Below are positions 1-12,600 of a stretch of 64,000 nucleotides of DNA, piece after piece. The DNA comes from Diprion similis (taxonomy: Eukaryota; Arthropoda; Insecta; Hymenoptera; Diprionidae). The position numbers and the translations under genes are program-made. Location of the stretch: assembly GCF_021155765.1 (NCBI RefSeq), contig NC_060117.1, positions 8,708,001 through 8,772,000 of the forward strand, written 5' to 3'. The notes below the pieces were generated by a model. The model was given only the letters and a program-made list of their open reading frames with translations. It had not been told where the DNA came from and ran no database searches. Within the stretch, counting starts at the first letter, position 1. Each line of letters opens with the position of its first letter.

Positions 1-556
1 GGTGGACCAAGATCCAAAAAGTCGTTCGATTCTGTTAAAACTTAGTGCCCAGGGGTTTTCCAGGTCGCTGATTGCAAATATGAACTTGAAATTACAAAAT
101 TTAAAATAGTGGATCCAATATGGCAACATCAAGTGACTTTTGGGATTTTGGTCCATCGTATTAGATCTGCAATTTGGAATTTGGTAATTTCAAGTTCAGA
201 TTCGTAATCAGCAACCTCAAAAGTCCTGGAGTATCGAATTTCACCAAAATCGAGTGATTCTTTGAATTATGGTCCACCACATTGGGTCCGCCATTTCGAA
301 TTTTCAAATTTTGATTTCAGAAGCGTAGACAGCAACCCAAGGAACCCCTCTAAACCAAATTTTATCGAAATCCGTTCGGTAGTTTTAACATGCCCCTGAA
401 TGGGTTAAATGGGAAAATCCACCCTCTCGCGTACACGATTTAGATTTAAGATAAAAATCTGAAAAAATTAGGAAATGATTTTGGAATTATTTGGAGCCGA
501 TTGGGGCGGTTAGCCTCTCGAAATTCGCAAATGACCGTTTTAAAGACCCCTCTAAT
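1..556. repeat. dispersed GATTCGTAATCAGCGACC-type repeat, copy at left edge
   Basis: Contains TTCAGATTCGTAATCAGC, TTTTGGTCCATCG and GGGTCCGCCATTTCGAA words in direct and inverted order. The same words recur near 19430-19830, 27330-27480, 28370-28500 and 52070-52250. No open frame is supported. It lies in a cycle intron. Confidence 0.5.
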
Positions 557-592
557 ACGATTTTAACCAGATTTTTCGTTTTTTTTTTTCAG

Positions 593-664
593 CGAGAGTA
601 ATGAATTGCAGAACTATACGGGAGACGACACCAAATCCGTCAGAACGAACGACGATAGTAAAAG
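593..664 (+). CDS. cyc: cycle 5' exon, copy 1 of a tandem exon duplication
   Basis: A 72-nt symmetric exon: it starts with the third base of a codon and ends with two bases (AG). A T-rich tract and CAG precede it and GTAAAA follows. It encodes an acidic, polar segment beginning [16 protein letters not shown] and ending NDDSK. It joins in phase to the bHLH exon at 7126, forming an Arg codon (AG+G). Copy 2 lies about 1.8 kb downstream with 8 of 72 bases different. Which copy is used cannot be told from sequence. Confidence 0.75.
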
Positions 665-3600
665 GTAAAAGAAAAGAAAACATTATCGCCTCAATGATTG
701 GTGGCACGGATTTGAGAACGGAAAAAAACTAGATAAAAAAAAAAAACGAAAAGTAGGAGGAAAAAAGAAAACAACAGATTCTAAAGAGCACTAAGAAAAG
801 TAAAAAAATAAGGGCTCGAAGCTGCAATGGAAATTCATCATACCAGGAGTTTCTGGTGAAAGTGACGAGTGACGGCGGCACTTTCACCGAATACTCCGGG
901 CAGAATTGAATCCGACCCTGCAAACGACACCTCGGAACAATGATGGACAAAATTTTCAATCGCAGATTTCAATAAAGTATGCTCAATACAAAACAAGTCA
1001 TAAACATAGTATTTTTCGTGGTACTTTTCCTTACTGTACGTACAAACCAATTCAATTACTCAAAGCATCACAATTAAGTATGATCAAAACATTTTGTCGT
1101 TACAATTCTCTTTTATTCATGAAATAGTTCCTTCGATTTTTATGAAATAATTTCTTATTATTTGTTTTATGGGAATTTGTATGAAATTTTTTGTAAACGT
1201 TATAAGCTGTATCGGAGTCCTTGGAGTTTTATGAATTTTTTTCGACAGAAGCATAAGTTGAAAAAATTGGACTTTGTAATATTTTGAGCCCATCGTTTGA
1301 ACGTGAGTCATGTTATAAATTTCAGATTTTTTCTTCCAGCCGTTTTCCATATCAGTGAGAGAGCTTATCGGGAAGATCGACAGGCCGACATTTTTCTAAA
1401 ACCCCGTTTCTTGGATACTAGAGATCCAAAAGCGTAAAGAGTCATTGAAATTAAGCAAATACATTTTCAACATTTGAGGAAGATTGACTTTTTATTATTT
1501 TTTCCTGCAGGCAGCGTCGCCGTATTTCGAAACTCACAGCAATGAAAAATTGAAGTAATGGAATGGAAAAAACTTTTGAGCTTTGAACAAAACGAACAGT
1601 TTTGGTCTCATGTTTAAAAAAAATAGTTTTTTGCGTGCCACTCAAGCTGTATTTGGTAGTTTCCTAGTTTCCACGTAATTACAGTTTTTAATTGTAAACA
1701 TTCTAATTATAAATTACTCATTTAATTTCCAACCGGAAACAAATTAATTACAAATTACTTTTGTTGTGATTACATAAAAATTACATTTTATTTTGTTATC
1801 AAGGTGCATCAGGTTACGAATTGTATTTGTATTTTATATACACAGAAAAATCAAATACAAAAGTTATTTGCACTGTCGTCCCAATCGCAAATTCTATTTT
1901 CAATTTCTAATTTCTAATTGGACAATCGTAGTTTTACCCATCACTAGTTAAAATTTAACTAAGAATTTGTTTTTTGATACGAACATTTCAAGAACAACCC
2001 TTTTGAGTTTCCAACTTTGATGATTCGATCGAAAATTAGATTAAATTAAAAATATGCTAAATTGAGCGAGAAACATCAAAACCGAGAAGGTCAAACCTCG
2101 AGAACAGCTCGAGTGAAAAATATTCGGGTTATCTGTTTATTCCAGGAAACGCAAGGGAAAACAGTTTTTCGAAATGAAATCTCTCAGGTGCTTCGAGCCC
2201 AAGAATATCTATTTCACTCTCGCAAAATCTCCTTTCAATCAATTCATTTTCCGTTTTATTAATTTCTCGGCATCTTAAAACCATTTAAATATATAATTCG
2301 TATACCTTAGCGATACTCTCAATATTTTTCCTATGTATACATAAGATTGGTAAACGATTTTAACCAGGTTTTGTGTTTTCATTCAGTGAGGGTAGTGAAT
2401 TGCAGAACGACACGGGAGACGACGCCAAAACCGTCAGAACGAACGACGACAGTAAAAGGTAAAGAAAATAAAATATTATGGCCTCATGCGTAAAACTCTG
2501 CGAACAGAAGAAGAATATGAAAACAAAGAAGGAAAACAAATTATTATAAAAATTACCGAGAGAATTGGAAGAACAAGGGTTTACAGATGAAATAAAAAAA
2601 ATTAAAATTGATCATAGAACGAAATTTAATCCAAACAGTATTACGGTGCAATAGAACAAGATTTTTACCATAAATGTCAATGAAGCGTGAAAACCAAGCC
2701 ATAAAAATAGTATTTTTCGCAGTACTTTCCATCACTATACAAACCAACTCAATTACTGAAGGAACCACAATCAAGTATGGCCAAAATCTTTTGTCGTTAC
2801 AGTTCTCTTTTATTCATAAAATGGTTCCTTTGTTTTTCTTGAAAATTGTCTCTTATTGCAATATTTTATTCGTTTCGCAGTAATTTGTATGAAATTTTAT
2901 ATAAATATCGTGAACTGTGTTGTGGTTTTTCGAGTTTTATCATTTTTTTTCGACAGAAATAAAATGGGTGAAAAAAATAGAACATAGCAATTTTTCAAGT
3001 TCATCATTTGAACGTGAAGTCGCGTAGATTTCAAATTTTTTTCATCCAATCGTTTTCGAGATTATCGCGGGAGTTTTCCGGCACAGACGACAAACGGAAT
3101 AACAATTTTTTAGTGATCTGTTATTTGGATACTAGAAATCGTAAAACATAAAGAATCGTCAAAATTAGAAAAAAGTAATTCGACGAAAAGCAGTATTTTT
3201 CTGATATCATAGATGACGAAAAGTCGAAAAGCGTGTAAAGGCATCAATGAATACTACTGTACCTATTCATTGTCAGAGAATGTTCTCCAATTAAATTCAG
3301 CACGATTCAATCAAGCTGCGTCTCTCAAGCTTTCGTTCACAGCCATCTTATTTCGCTTCTGTTAGAACCACACGCTGGGCGCAATGCATGATCTTTTAAC
3401 GTCGTGTGATTATACATGGTGTGCCTGGGAGTGCAGCTTTTTTTCCAAAAAAGTTTCTCCCTCGCGCTGAACTGGACTTGAGGTGCTTATAAACACGCGT
3501 TGTACACCTCGAAAACGCGGGGATGCAAAACTTCTGTACCGCTCCAGCGATCAGAGTAAAACTTGGGCAGTTGATGCCTTACTTTGGTAAGAAGTAGAGC

Positions 3601-6600
3601 GACTTTTTACTTTTTCAAAATTTGGAAAAAAATTTTACAGTTGGTTACCCCCCTCAGAAATTGGCCAAATTTTTACAGTTGCACTGAATGGATCGAATTA
3701 TCCAGTATGATGCCACTCGGCGGTGATGAAACACACATTTTGAGCCCAGTTCTATGAGATTTGATGATGAAATGACGAAATGGCAGCTGATCTGGTTTTC
3801 GATTATGAAGAACACCGAAATCTTATTTTGGCGATATTTGTTACCGACTTTTCACACATGCCAGTAATTTTTTACCGGCATTACACGCATACATTACTGG
3901 CATGCGCGTAATGTCGGTAAAAGATGTCGCCAAAATGAGATTTCGGTGTACTTCGTAATCGAAAACCAGATCAGCTGCCCCTTCGTCATTTCACCATCAA
4001 ATCTCATGGGACTGGGCTCAAAATGTGTGTTTTATCACCGCCGAGTGGCATCATACCGGATAATTCGATCCATTCAATGAAACTGTGAAAATTCGGCCAA
4101 TTTCTGTGGGTGGTAACCAACTGCAAGATTTTTTTTTCAAATTTTGAAAAAGTAAAAAGTCACTCCACTTTTTGCCAAAATAAGGCATCAACTGCCCAAG
4201 TTTCACTCTGATCGCTGGAGCGGTATAGGAGTTTTGCATCCCCGCGTTTTCGAGGTGTACAACGCGTCTTTATAAGTACCTTAAGTAAAATGTGTACCAA
4301 CTGCGCCGAAATGCCCTAGATCAGTGGTGATTAATTGCTGTGAGGTTGAATCTGCATAGGGAAAAATGAGCGGGACTTTAAATAACTCGCACCGCAACTA
4401 TAAGTGATGGCATTACCGAGCAGGGTAACGTTCGCCAGAAAAATAATTCCCTAAAAATATAGGGATTTCTTTAGATTGTTGGTACACATCTCACGTAAAG
4501 ACTTCAACCTCGAAAAATGGGGCGCGTCGTAGAGGTTCTAGGCACACCATGTAGACTTCCACCACGTCTTTTAGTGAAAATACCTTGACCCTCGAGAGCG
4601 CCGCTCGCATAGAATATATATATTTTCGATTGCTAACGATAGGGCTTCCTAGGCTTCGATAAGCCAATAAGCAGTTCGAGGACACGTGTTTGCGCGAATA
4701 TGTTAACCTTACAATTAGGCCAACGAATGCATTATTCGGGAACGAAGAAAAATCGACACGTGCAGAAATAATGTCATGTGCTTTTTGATGTATTTTGTAA
4801 TTTTTGCATTCATTCACAAATTATGTTCATATAGTTTACACGTTTTTGAATTCTGCATTAACAGAATAAATTTCGTAATGCGTTTTTGATAAGTTGAAAA
4901 TATAACAAATAGCGCATAAATTGAAGAAGATCTTGCGAGTAAATATGTATAACTTCTCCGAGACGAATTTGGAAAAAATCACGTAAGGTAAAATGCGTCG
5001 TCTAGTTCTTTTTCAAGGAAATCGATACAGATTTGCGAGAAACAGCGATCATCTGCAAGTAACTCAAAAACAATATAACGAAGAAGGATGTAACTTGAAT
5101 TAGACTGCAACCGTAACACAGCTCCATAAAAAATGATTGCTCGACTTCATGTTTTTGTAGACGACGAATCCGATTCCGGTGTCAGAATTGCTTCATCGCC
5201 TTCAGATTTTGAGTACTTCTGTCCACACATGCAAGGTTTTTCGATGCTTAAATTAAAGTGAAGTACCCGATATAAAATTCAAAATCTAAAGAAGAAGAAG
5301 TAATTCTGACACCGGATTTGCATTCAACATATCCAAAAACCTATAAGTATGGTGGTCTAGTCCGCCGGACACTTTTTGGGTGCCTGTGTAATTATATAGT
5401 GCAAAGCGAGGGGCGATCTATTTAAAAATCAGCTAACAAGTGATTTTGAACGGTTTGAAAGTGATTTCAGATGGTTTCAAACCGTTTGAAAATAATTACG
5501 AAGAGTTTTAAACTGATGTCAAGTCGTTTTTAACAATTTCGAGCAGTTTCAAGCCGCTTAAAGATAATGACTAATAATTTCAAACTAGTTTCGAGAAGTT
5601 TGAGACGATGATAAGTGGTTTCATGCGATTCCGAGCGGTTTCAAACTGATTTATTACATGTAATTTTATGCAGTTTTTAAACGACTGTAATCACAAGTGG
5701 TTCGCGATTTGAACAAGTTACTTCTCGGTGCAAAGTTTTAATCAGTCTGTCATGTCGATGCTTAATAAATGAAACCATTTAATTGATTACAAAAAATAAT
5801 AACACCAATTCTTTACTGTACATTTAAAGTTACGTGACGGATATAGTATATTGCGTTACAAGTGCGAAAAGTGAACACTTTCCAATGAGTTTGAAGATTT
5901 TGCAACTTGAGCCAGCGACTACACGAGGCAGATATTACCCATATCCGCACGTGTGTCTCACGCTATTTTTATCAACATCTGTCTAGGAATAATTGATTTG
6001 AGAAGTAACGAAGCTGCTACTGACGGCGCGTGAAATTGTGGTCAAGTCATTTACACTTGGTGATACAGTAGATAAAATTAAGTAATTCAAAAGTGCCAAT
6101 GTGCCAAAGAAAACCCTAGTGTGTAAAACCGAGCATTTTAACTGTGCGCATGCGCGAACGTCTTTTTACCACACTCTATGGAAATGGGGCACTTTACGCA
6201 CGCTGGAGTTAATTCTTAGCAATTTAACACCAATCAGATTGTCTCAAGCATGACTGAATGTATTTATTTAATATAATCAGTAATTAAAATTTTGCACTAG
6301 CAGACAAAAATGAAACAAATCTTTCGTTAATTTTTATTTCAGATTGATAAGAAATGTCAACTCTGTGATATATAATTGCTATTAATTTTTCCTGTCATTA
6401 CAATTGTTTGAAGGGTAGAATCTACCAGATTATTCGAATGTATTTTGTCGAAATAAATTTGTTTCTATTTTTTCGAGAAATATACCTAAGCCGTCTTGGA
6501 ACTAATAAATTTTTTTTCTCTGACGCCATCCAGTTCTACTAATTTTTTTAATAACATTTCAGCGGCAGTTTTGTAGGAACCAACAATTCTTGTAGCAACA

Positions 6601-9600
6601 AAATTACATATGGGGCATTCCACGCCCATTCGATCTGGGTTTTACCTTTGACCTCTCAGATTTGGCACGCGATTTTTTCTATGATTGTTCTCACTTTGAA
6701 AGGTACTAAGTTTTTTTTCGATTCAATTTGAATTTTCTACAATTTTTAGAAACGATTTTGTCGACCGACCAAAATTAAAAAGTTGAATAAATTCTGAAAA
6801 TTTCTGCGTTCGATATTAAAATTTTTGAGATGGAACCGTAGTGAGCCGAATTTCTTTTCTTATTGTTTTCAAGCTTTTTCCAAAAAAAAAGACACTTGCA
6901 ATTTTTTTATCAATAAAATGGAAAGGAAAAACATGTTTTGCGAAAAATGTTCTCTTCAAATTTTCAACATGTTTTATTTCATTACGTCTGTCAGAAATGA
7001 CGAAAAATGCTACAATTTTCCATACGCTATAAAAAATCTTTTCTCTCATACTTTCTAATGAATTTGGACTTATAACTGAGGTGACGAAGTAACAATTAAT
7101 CGACGTTGCGTATAATTTATTGCAGGCAAAATCATAGCGAGATTGAAAAACGTCGACGAGATAAGATGAACACTTACATAACCGAGTTGTCGGCGATGGT
7201 GCCGATGTGTCATGCGATGTCGAGGAAATTGGATAAGTTAACCATTCTCAGAATGGCTGTGCAACATCTTAAAACGATCCTGGGAGCCGCCACTCCGTAC
7301 ACAGAAGGACACTACAAGCCCGCTTTCTTGAGCGACCAAGAACTTAAGATGCTGATTCTCCAGGTGAACTGATAACGACGAAAATGTGATTAACCAATCA
7401 CGAAATAATTTTTCAGAATATAAAACTGAAGTGAATTTAGTCGAACTTAGGTGACAGAATCTCTACTTGAATATTTAAATGATATACGATATGAGTAATG
7501 AAAAATCATATCATTATCGTACCGTTTTGGTAATGATAATAAAATTCTCCTGTTTTTTAATGTTATACGTTAGGAAAACACTGTGGAACAATTCTATTTT
7601 AAAGTGCTTATAAAGAAGCGTTGTACACCTCGAAAACGCGGGGAAGCAAAGGTTAGAGTGAAACTTGGGCAATAATGTCTTATTTTGGTAAAAAGTCTTT
7701 TTACTTTTTCAAAAATTGGAAAAAAAATTTACAGATTGGTTACCACCCACAGGAATTGGCCAAATTTTCACAGTTGCACTGAATGCATAGAACTATACGG
7801 TATGATGCCGCTCGGCGGTGATGAAACACACATTTTGAGCCCAGTTCCATGAGATTTGATAGTGAAATGACGAAATGGCAGCTGATCTGGTTTTCGATTA
7901 CGAAGAACACCGAAATCTCATTTTGGCGACATTTGTTACCGACCTTTCATGCATGTCGGTAATTTTTTACCGATATTACACGCATACATTACTGGCATGC
8001 GCGTAATGTCGGTAACAAATGTCGCCAAAATGAGATTTCGGTGTTCTTCGTAATCGAAAACCAGATCAGCTGCCATTTCATCATTTCACTATCAAATCTC
8101 ATGGGGCTGGGCTCGGAATGTGTGTTTCATCACCGCCGAGTGGCATCATACCGGATAGGTCCATTCAGTCAGTGCAACTGTGAAAATTTGGCCATTTCCT
8201 GTGAGCGGTAACCAATCTGTGAAATTTTTTCAAAATTTTTAAAATGTGAAAAGACGCTCCACTTTTTGCAAAAATAAGGCATTAACTGCCCAAGTTTCAC
8301 TCTGACCGCTGGAGCGGTATAGGAGTTTTGCATCCCCACGTTTTCGAGGTGTACAACGGATCTTTATAAGCACCTTAATGCGATTTATTGATTAATCATA
8401 GACCTCGAATGATTGTTTTTTTCGATTAATCGATCTATCAAAATTCCAATTAATCTTTTTTCGGATTTATCGAATGATCGTTCCGCTCACTGAATTGTTT
8501 TTTTGAATGGGTCGATAAATCCACTCTTTCAATGAATAGTTTCTTCGATTAATCGATTAGTCGACCCTCTGAAATAACCGTTTTTCGAATGTTTCAAGGA
8601 ACACTTTTTTCGATAAACCGATTAATAGTCCTTCTCAATAAATCGTTTATTCTATGAATCAATTAATCGGCACTTTCAATTAATATTTCTTTTGTTTTAT
8701 GTTTCTATGTGCGTCGCAAAGCACCAGTCTTTACAACGTCGAGTAATTTCACTTTCAAAATTGGATACGCGAGGTAAAACCGCGAATCAAATCCTTAAAT
8801 ATCGATAAGTGTGACAGAAAATGAACATTGGTTTTTCGTATAATATCAAATTTTTTTCGTAGCTTTCGACGACCAATCTAAAAATCTTTATAAACTCTCT
8901 AATGTGGTCCAGGATATAACCAATTGTCAAGTAAAGTATAAAGAGCTATTTTCGAATCTGCCAGACGATGTATGGACCATTAATTTCTCCTGTAATTTAA
9001 TACGAATAATTACTGAGCAGGGCGTTATCGTGGTACACAATTCAAATTAAGCTTGTTTAGGATTCAATTGAACTTGCGTTACCTGATCACCTCCAGGAAA
9101 TACGATGACGCACGTCTTATCGTACGATAATATCAAAGTATATACAGGGTGGGCCAAAAAAACAAGCTAATTTATAGCGTCAATAAAATTCCCAAGAAGT
9201 TTCTCTTGCTTGTAATTAGAAGAATAAATCTTCCTTTTTGCGTTCAAAAATCCGAAAAATTTTCATTCCTTGCTGAGATGAACGATTTTGAAAAACAGAT
9301 TTTGAAAATATCACTGGGACGATGAAAACATCTTGAATTAATTTTCAGGAATGCTCAAACTAAATTTCCATCTTGATTTGTGGTTTGAAGTTTGATTCTG
9401 TCAAAATATATATGGGGCATTCCACACCGACTCAGTGAACGGCTGACCATGACATTTTTTAATTTCACCAAGGATTTTTCATATATAATACAACCCCTGA
9501 AAAGCTTTCAAAAGCTTTTGAAAATTTTTTTAATCACTAATCTTGACCCTATGAATTTTTTAAACCCATCTCAAAACACCCAAATTAATTCTTATGAAAG

Positions 9601-12600
9601 AAGAAAAAAACATTTGTTTCCGAATTGAAACAATTCCTTGGCAAGATACACAGTAGGACCTAATTTTTTTATATTTTTCAAATAATTTTTTCCATTTTCT
9701 TAATCGTTTTTCTATTTTCGTACTTATTAAAAATCTACTATAAAAATTTAGAAACAAATCGTGAGTGTGTTTTATCACCAGAGAAGCAATAAAAAACTTT
9801 CTTGTTATAAAAATCAATTTTGGTGTTTTTGAGATGGGTTTAAAAAAACATCGACTAAAAACGAGTGATTAAAGAAATTTGAAATTTTTTTCGGAAGCTT
9901 ATCAAGAGTCGAGTAGCGTAGGAAAAATCCTTGATCAACCGGTTACTGAGTTGGCGCGGTTTCCTCCATTCGTCAAGAGGCACGATATTGTGGCTGAAAT
10001 TCGGCATGAACTTCGCATCGATATGACATTTTTTTAATTAATACTTCCTGAAAAAAAATAATACGAAAATGATGCCATGTGTCTGAATATAAAATTAGCT
10101 ATTCGATCAAGTTTCTGCTGAGTCACATCCGTAGTAATTTACAATGATGTGCAATCAATTATTGAAGATCTTATATGCGATGAGAAATTTTCTCGTGAGG
10201 TTGATCATTCAATAATTATTTTATTTTTTCACATTACCATTTCAGAATTTCAGGATTACGCGTGCATAATATCTCGTGTATTTAGAGGTTTAAAATAATT
10301 TTAGAATGTCCAAAAGTTTGCATTAGATTTCACAGGATATTCCAGAAGATTTTCGATGATCCCAACGATTGCAAAAGATTCGATAGCATTTCATTGCACA
10401 AGTTTTTTTTCCCCGATTTTCTGTTATAAATTTGTAAGGATTCAAATGAATGCGTAAAAAATATCAAGATTACCCATCGAAGTTATTTATTGTCACCTGC
10501 CGATCAATGCGTTAATACTTGATTTTTTCGAGTATAGTTTAGTCATCAATGAGATTAATGTACTAAGAATCCGGCTCTTGTTTAATTGAAATAATACAAG
10601 AAAAAATATGATGTGATGCAACGAATTTCATGGTATCAAAATCATTGCATTGTTTATTTCTAAAATCCATGGCTCGAAGGCCAAATATAACATAGCTAGC
10701 AGATTAATGGAAAATGGGAATCGTTACTACAGCAGTTTAAATATAATTACAATTACAAAAAAATCTGATACAAGGAACTATTTGGTGTTTATAGGCGTTG
10801 ATACTCCATTTTCTACTCATTTTCAGTGCAACGTTACATCTGTTTATTTAGTTGACTCAATTTTTATAATTAAACAAGGCTTTAACATCAATTTCCGGTT
10901 TGTCCAAAATCAAATTATTGTAATAGTTTAAAGAAAATATATGGTAGGAGTGACCGTAATCAAAAAGTATATGAAGCCATACTAGATAAACTAATTTTCA
11001 TTTTTTGAACTAGAATTACATTTTTCGGTCATGATTTTAAAACTGACGATGAATACAGTTAAGAACTGTATTATAGTAAGCACAACTGTAAATTTCTCTC
11101 GGTGCAGTGTTTCCTTGACTCGGCAGTGACGGGGCTTCGATGTTGAACTTAGAGAGGTTATAGAAAGGCTTCTTGTTCCTTGCATGGCGCGGGTGATTTT
11201 TCCGTCCCCATATACAGAGGCCGCGAGTACAACCATTGCCGGCTATTTCACAATGAAATTTTATAAAGCACCGTCGTTAACAGTGGTCGACCCGGTCCAG
11301 CATACCGGGCGTGGCCCAGTGCCATGGTACTTAACTGGCTCCGTAGGCATGACGTTAAACTTGGAGATAATAACGGTTTCATGGCGAGAATATCGTGCGT
11401 GGAAAGAGAACCGATCATATAATGAAACAAACACGGCTTTAGATGACGATCGATTCGATTACAGTGGGGTTTTCTTTGTCATAGAATACTTATACAGTGT
11501 GCTTCCAGTAAACTCCGAAATATGCTGAGTTGCCTACCACTTAGGGGATCAAATATCGGTAAAACAGAACTATCGAGTCATAATCACTTGAATCAAGTCA
11601 AGTCAAGTCATGTTATCACTTTGATGTGACGAAACGAACCAACTACTTGGATAAATCCAAACAACTTGCTTACTCGCGAGGACTTCAAACATGCTATCTA
11701 ACGATAACTCGGTAGACCTGTTTTGCCGATGTTTGCTCCCCTTAGTGGTAGGCAACACAACATATTGCACTATAATTATTCACTTTTACGTAATACGAGG
11801 CATGATTCTACACTAAATGCACTAGTTTGAAACCCCCCAGTCAGTGATTGATGGGACAGAAAATTTACTACCCTTTTTGCATGTTTCACGATTTTCTCTC
11901 AATCTTAACTGATCCAGTTTCTATCTTTCAAATAACAAATATTATTCACATTCAACTTTATAATATGTAGCGTAAAGAATTAACGCGGTTTTCAATAATA
12001 ATTTACTCATTACATGCAACTTGGCGATGGAGTTGCCTTGTAGAAATATCGTCATGGTGAGGAAATTTCTCCTTTGGCTGTAATCAGCTGTACATAAAGA
12101 ACGAGCAAAAAGGTTGCCTTATGCATTTTACAATTAGCATCAGTCACGATACTGCGCTGCATGAGCAATTCGCGATCGCCGATAAGTTTAACTTTGTTAG
12201 ATTAGTTTATTTTCCATCATTTATTTATACGCGCGAACACGGATGCATTGAAAAACAAGAAATCATCCAACTGGAAATCAAACACGGATCAATATTTGTG
12301 CTTGAATAAAATTATTTATACTTGAATTCAGTGATGTTGCAATTCACCGATTGTTTTTATCTGTTGAGACATAATCTTCTCGCCTGTGAATCTGATGAAA
12401 TTATCGGTAACTTTCTATCGACTAAATCAAAACTCAAACTTAGTCAGAAAATGCTTGAATTGACTCAAGATTTTTCATGTATTGCGCTGTAATCAAGAAA
12501 TGGCATAAAAATTTAGAAATCACGATCACGGTTTCGTATTTTTTATGCTACATCATCATTTTTGCGCCAAATCAAAATGTATTATATAGTGTGCTTTTGT

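Larger units (their letters stand above)
557..3180 (+). repeat. cyc: tandem segmental duplication of about 0.85 kb around the cycle 5' exon
   Basis: Two related segments, roughly 557-1455 and 2355-3180, are separated by about 0.9 kb of other sequence. Both begin with a GATTTTAACCAG-type stretch and the exon. They share a long non-coding block (993-1135 versus 2690-2835, about 80 percent alike by eye with small indels) and end near a shared CTTGGATACTAGA / TTTGGATACTAGA block. The boundaries are approximate. Confidence 0.75.

Noticed and set aside
11184..11528. 114-codon open frame in a GC-richer island
   Set aside because: Open on both strands, no recognisable domain, and no splice or start context; probably compositional.
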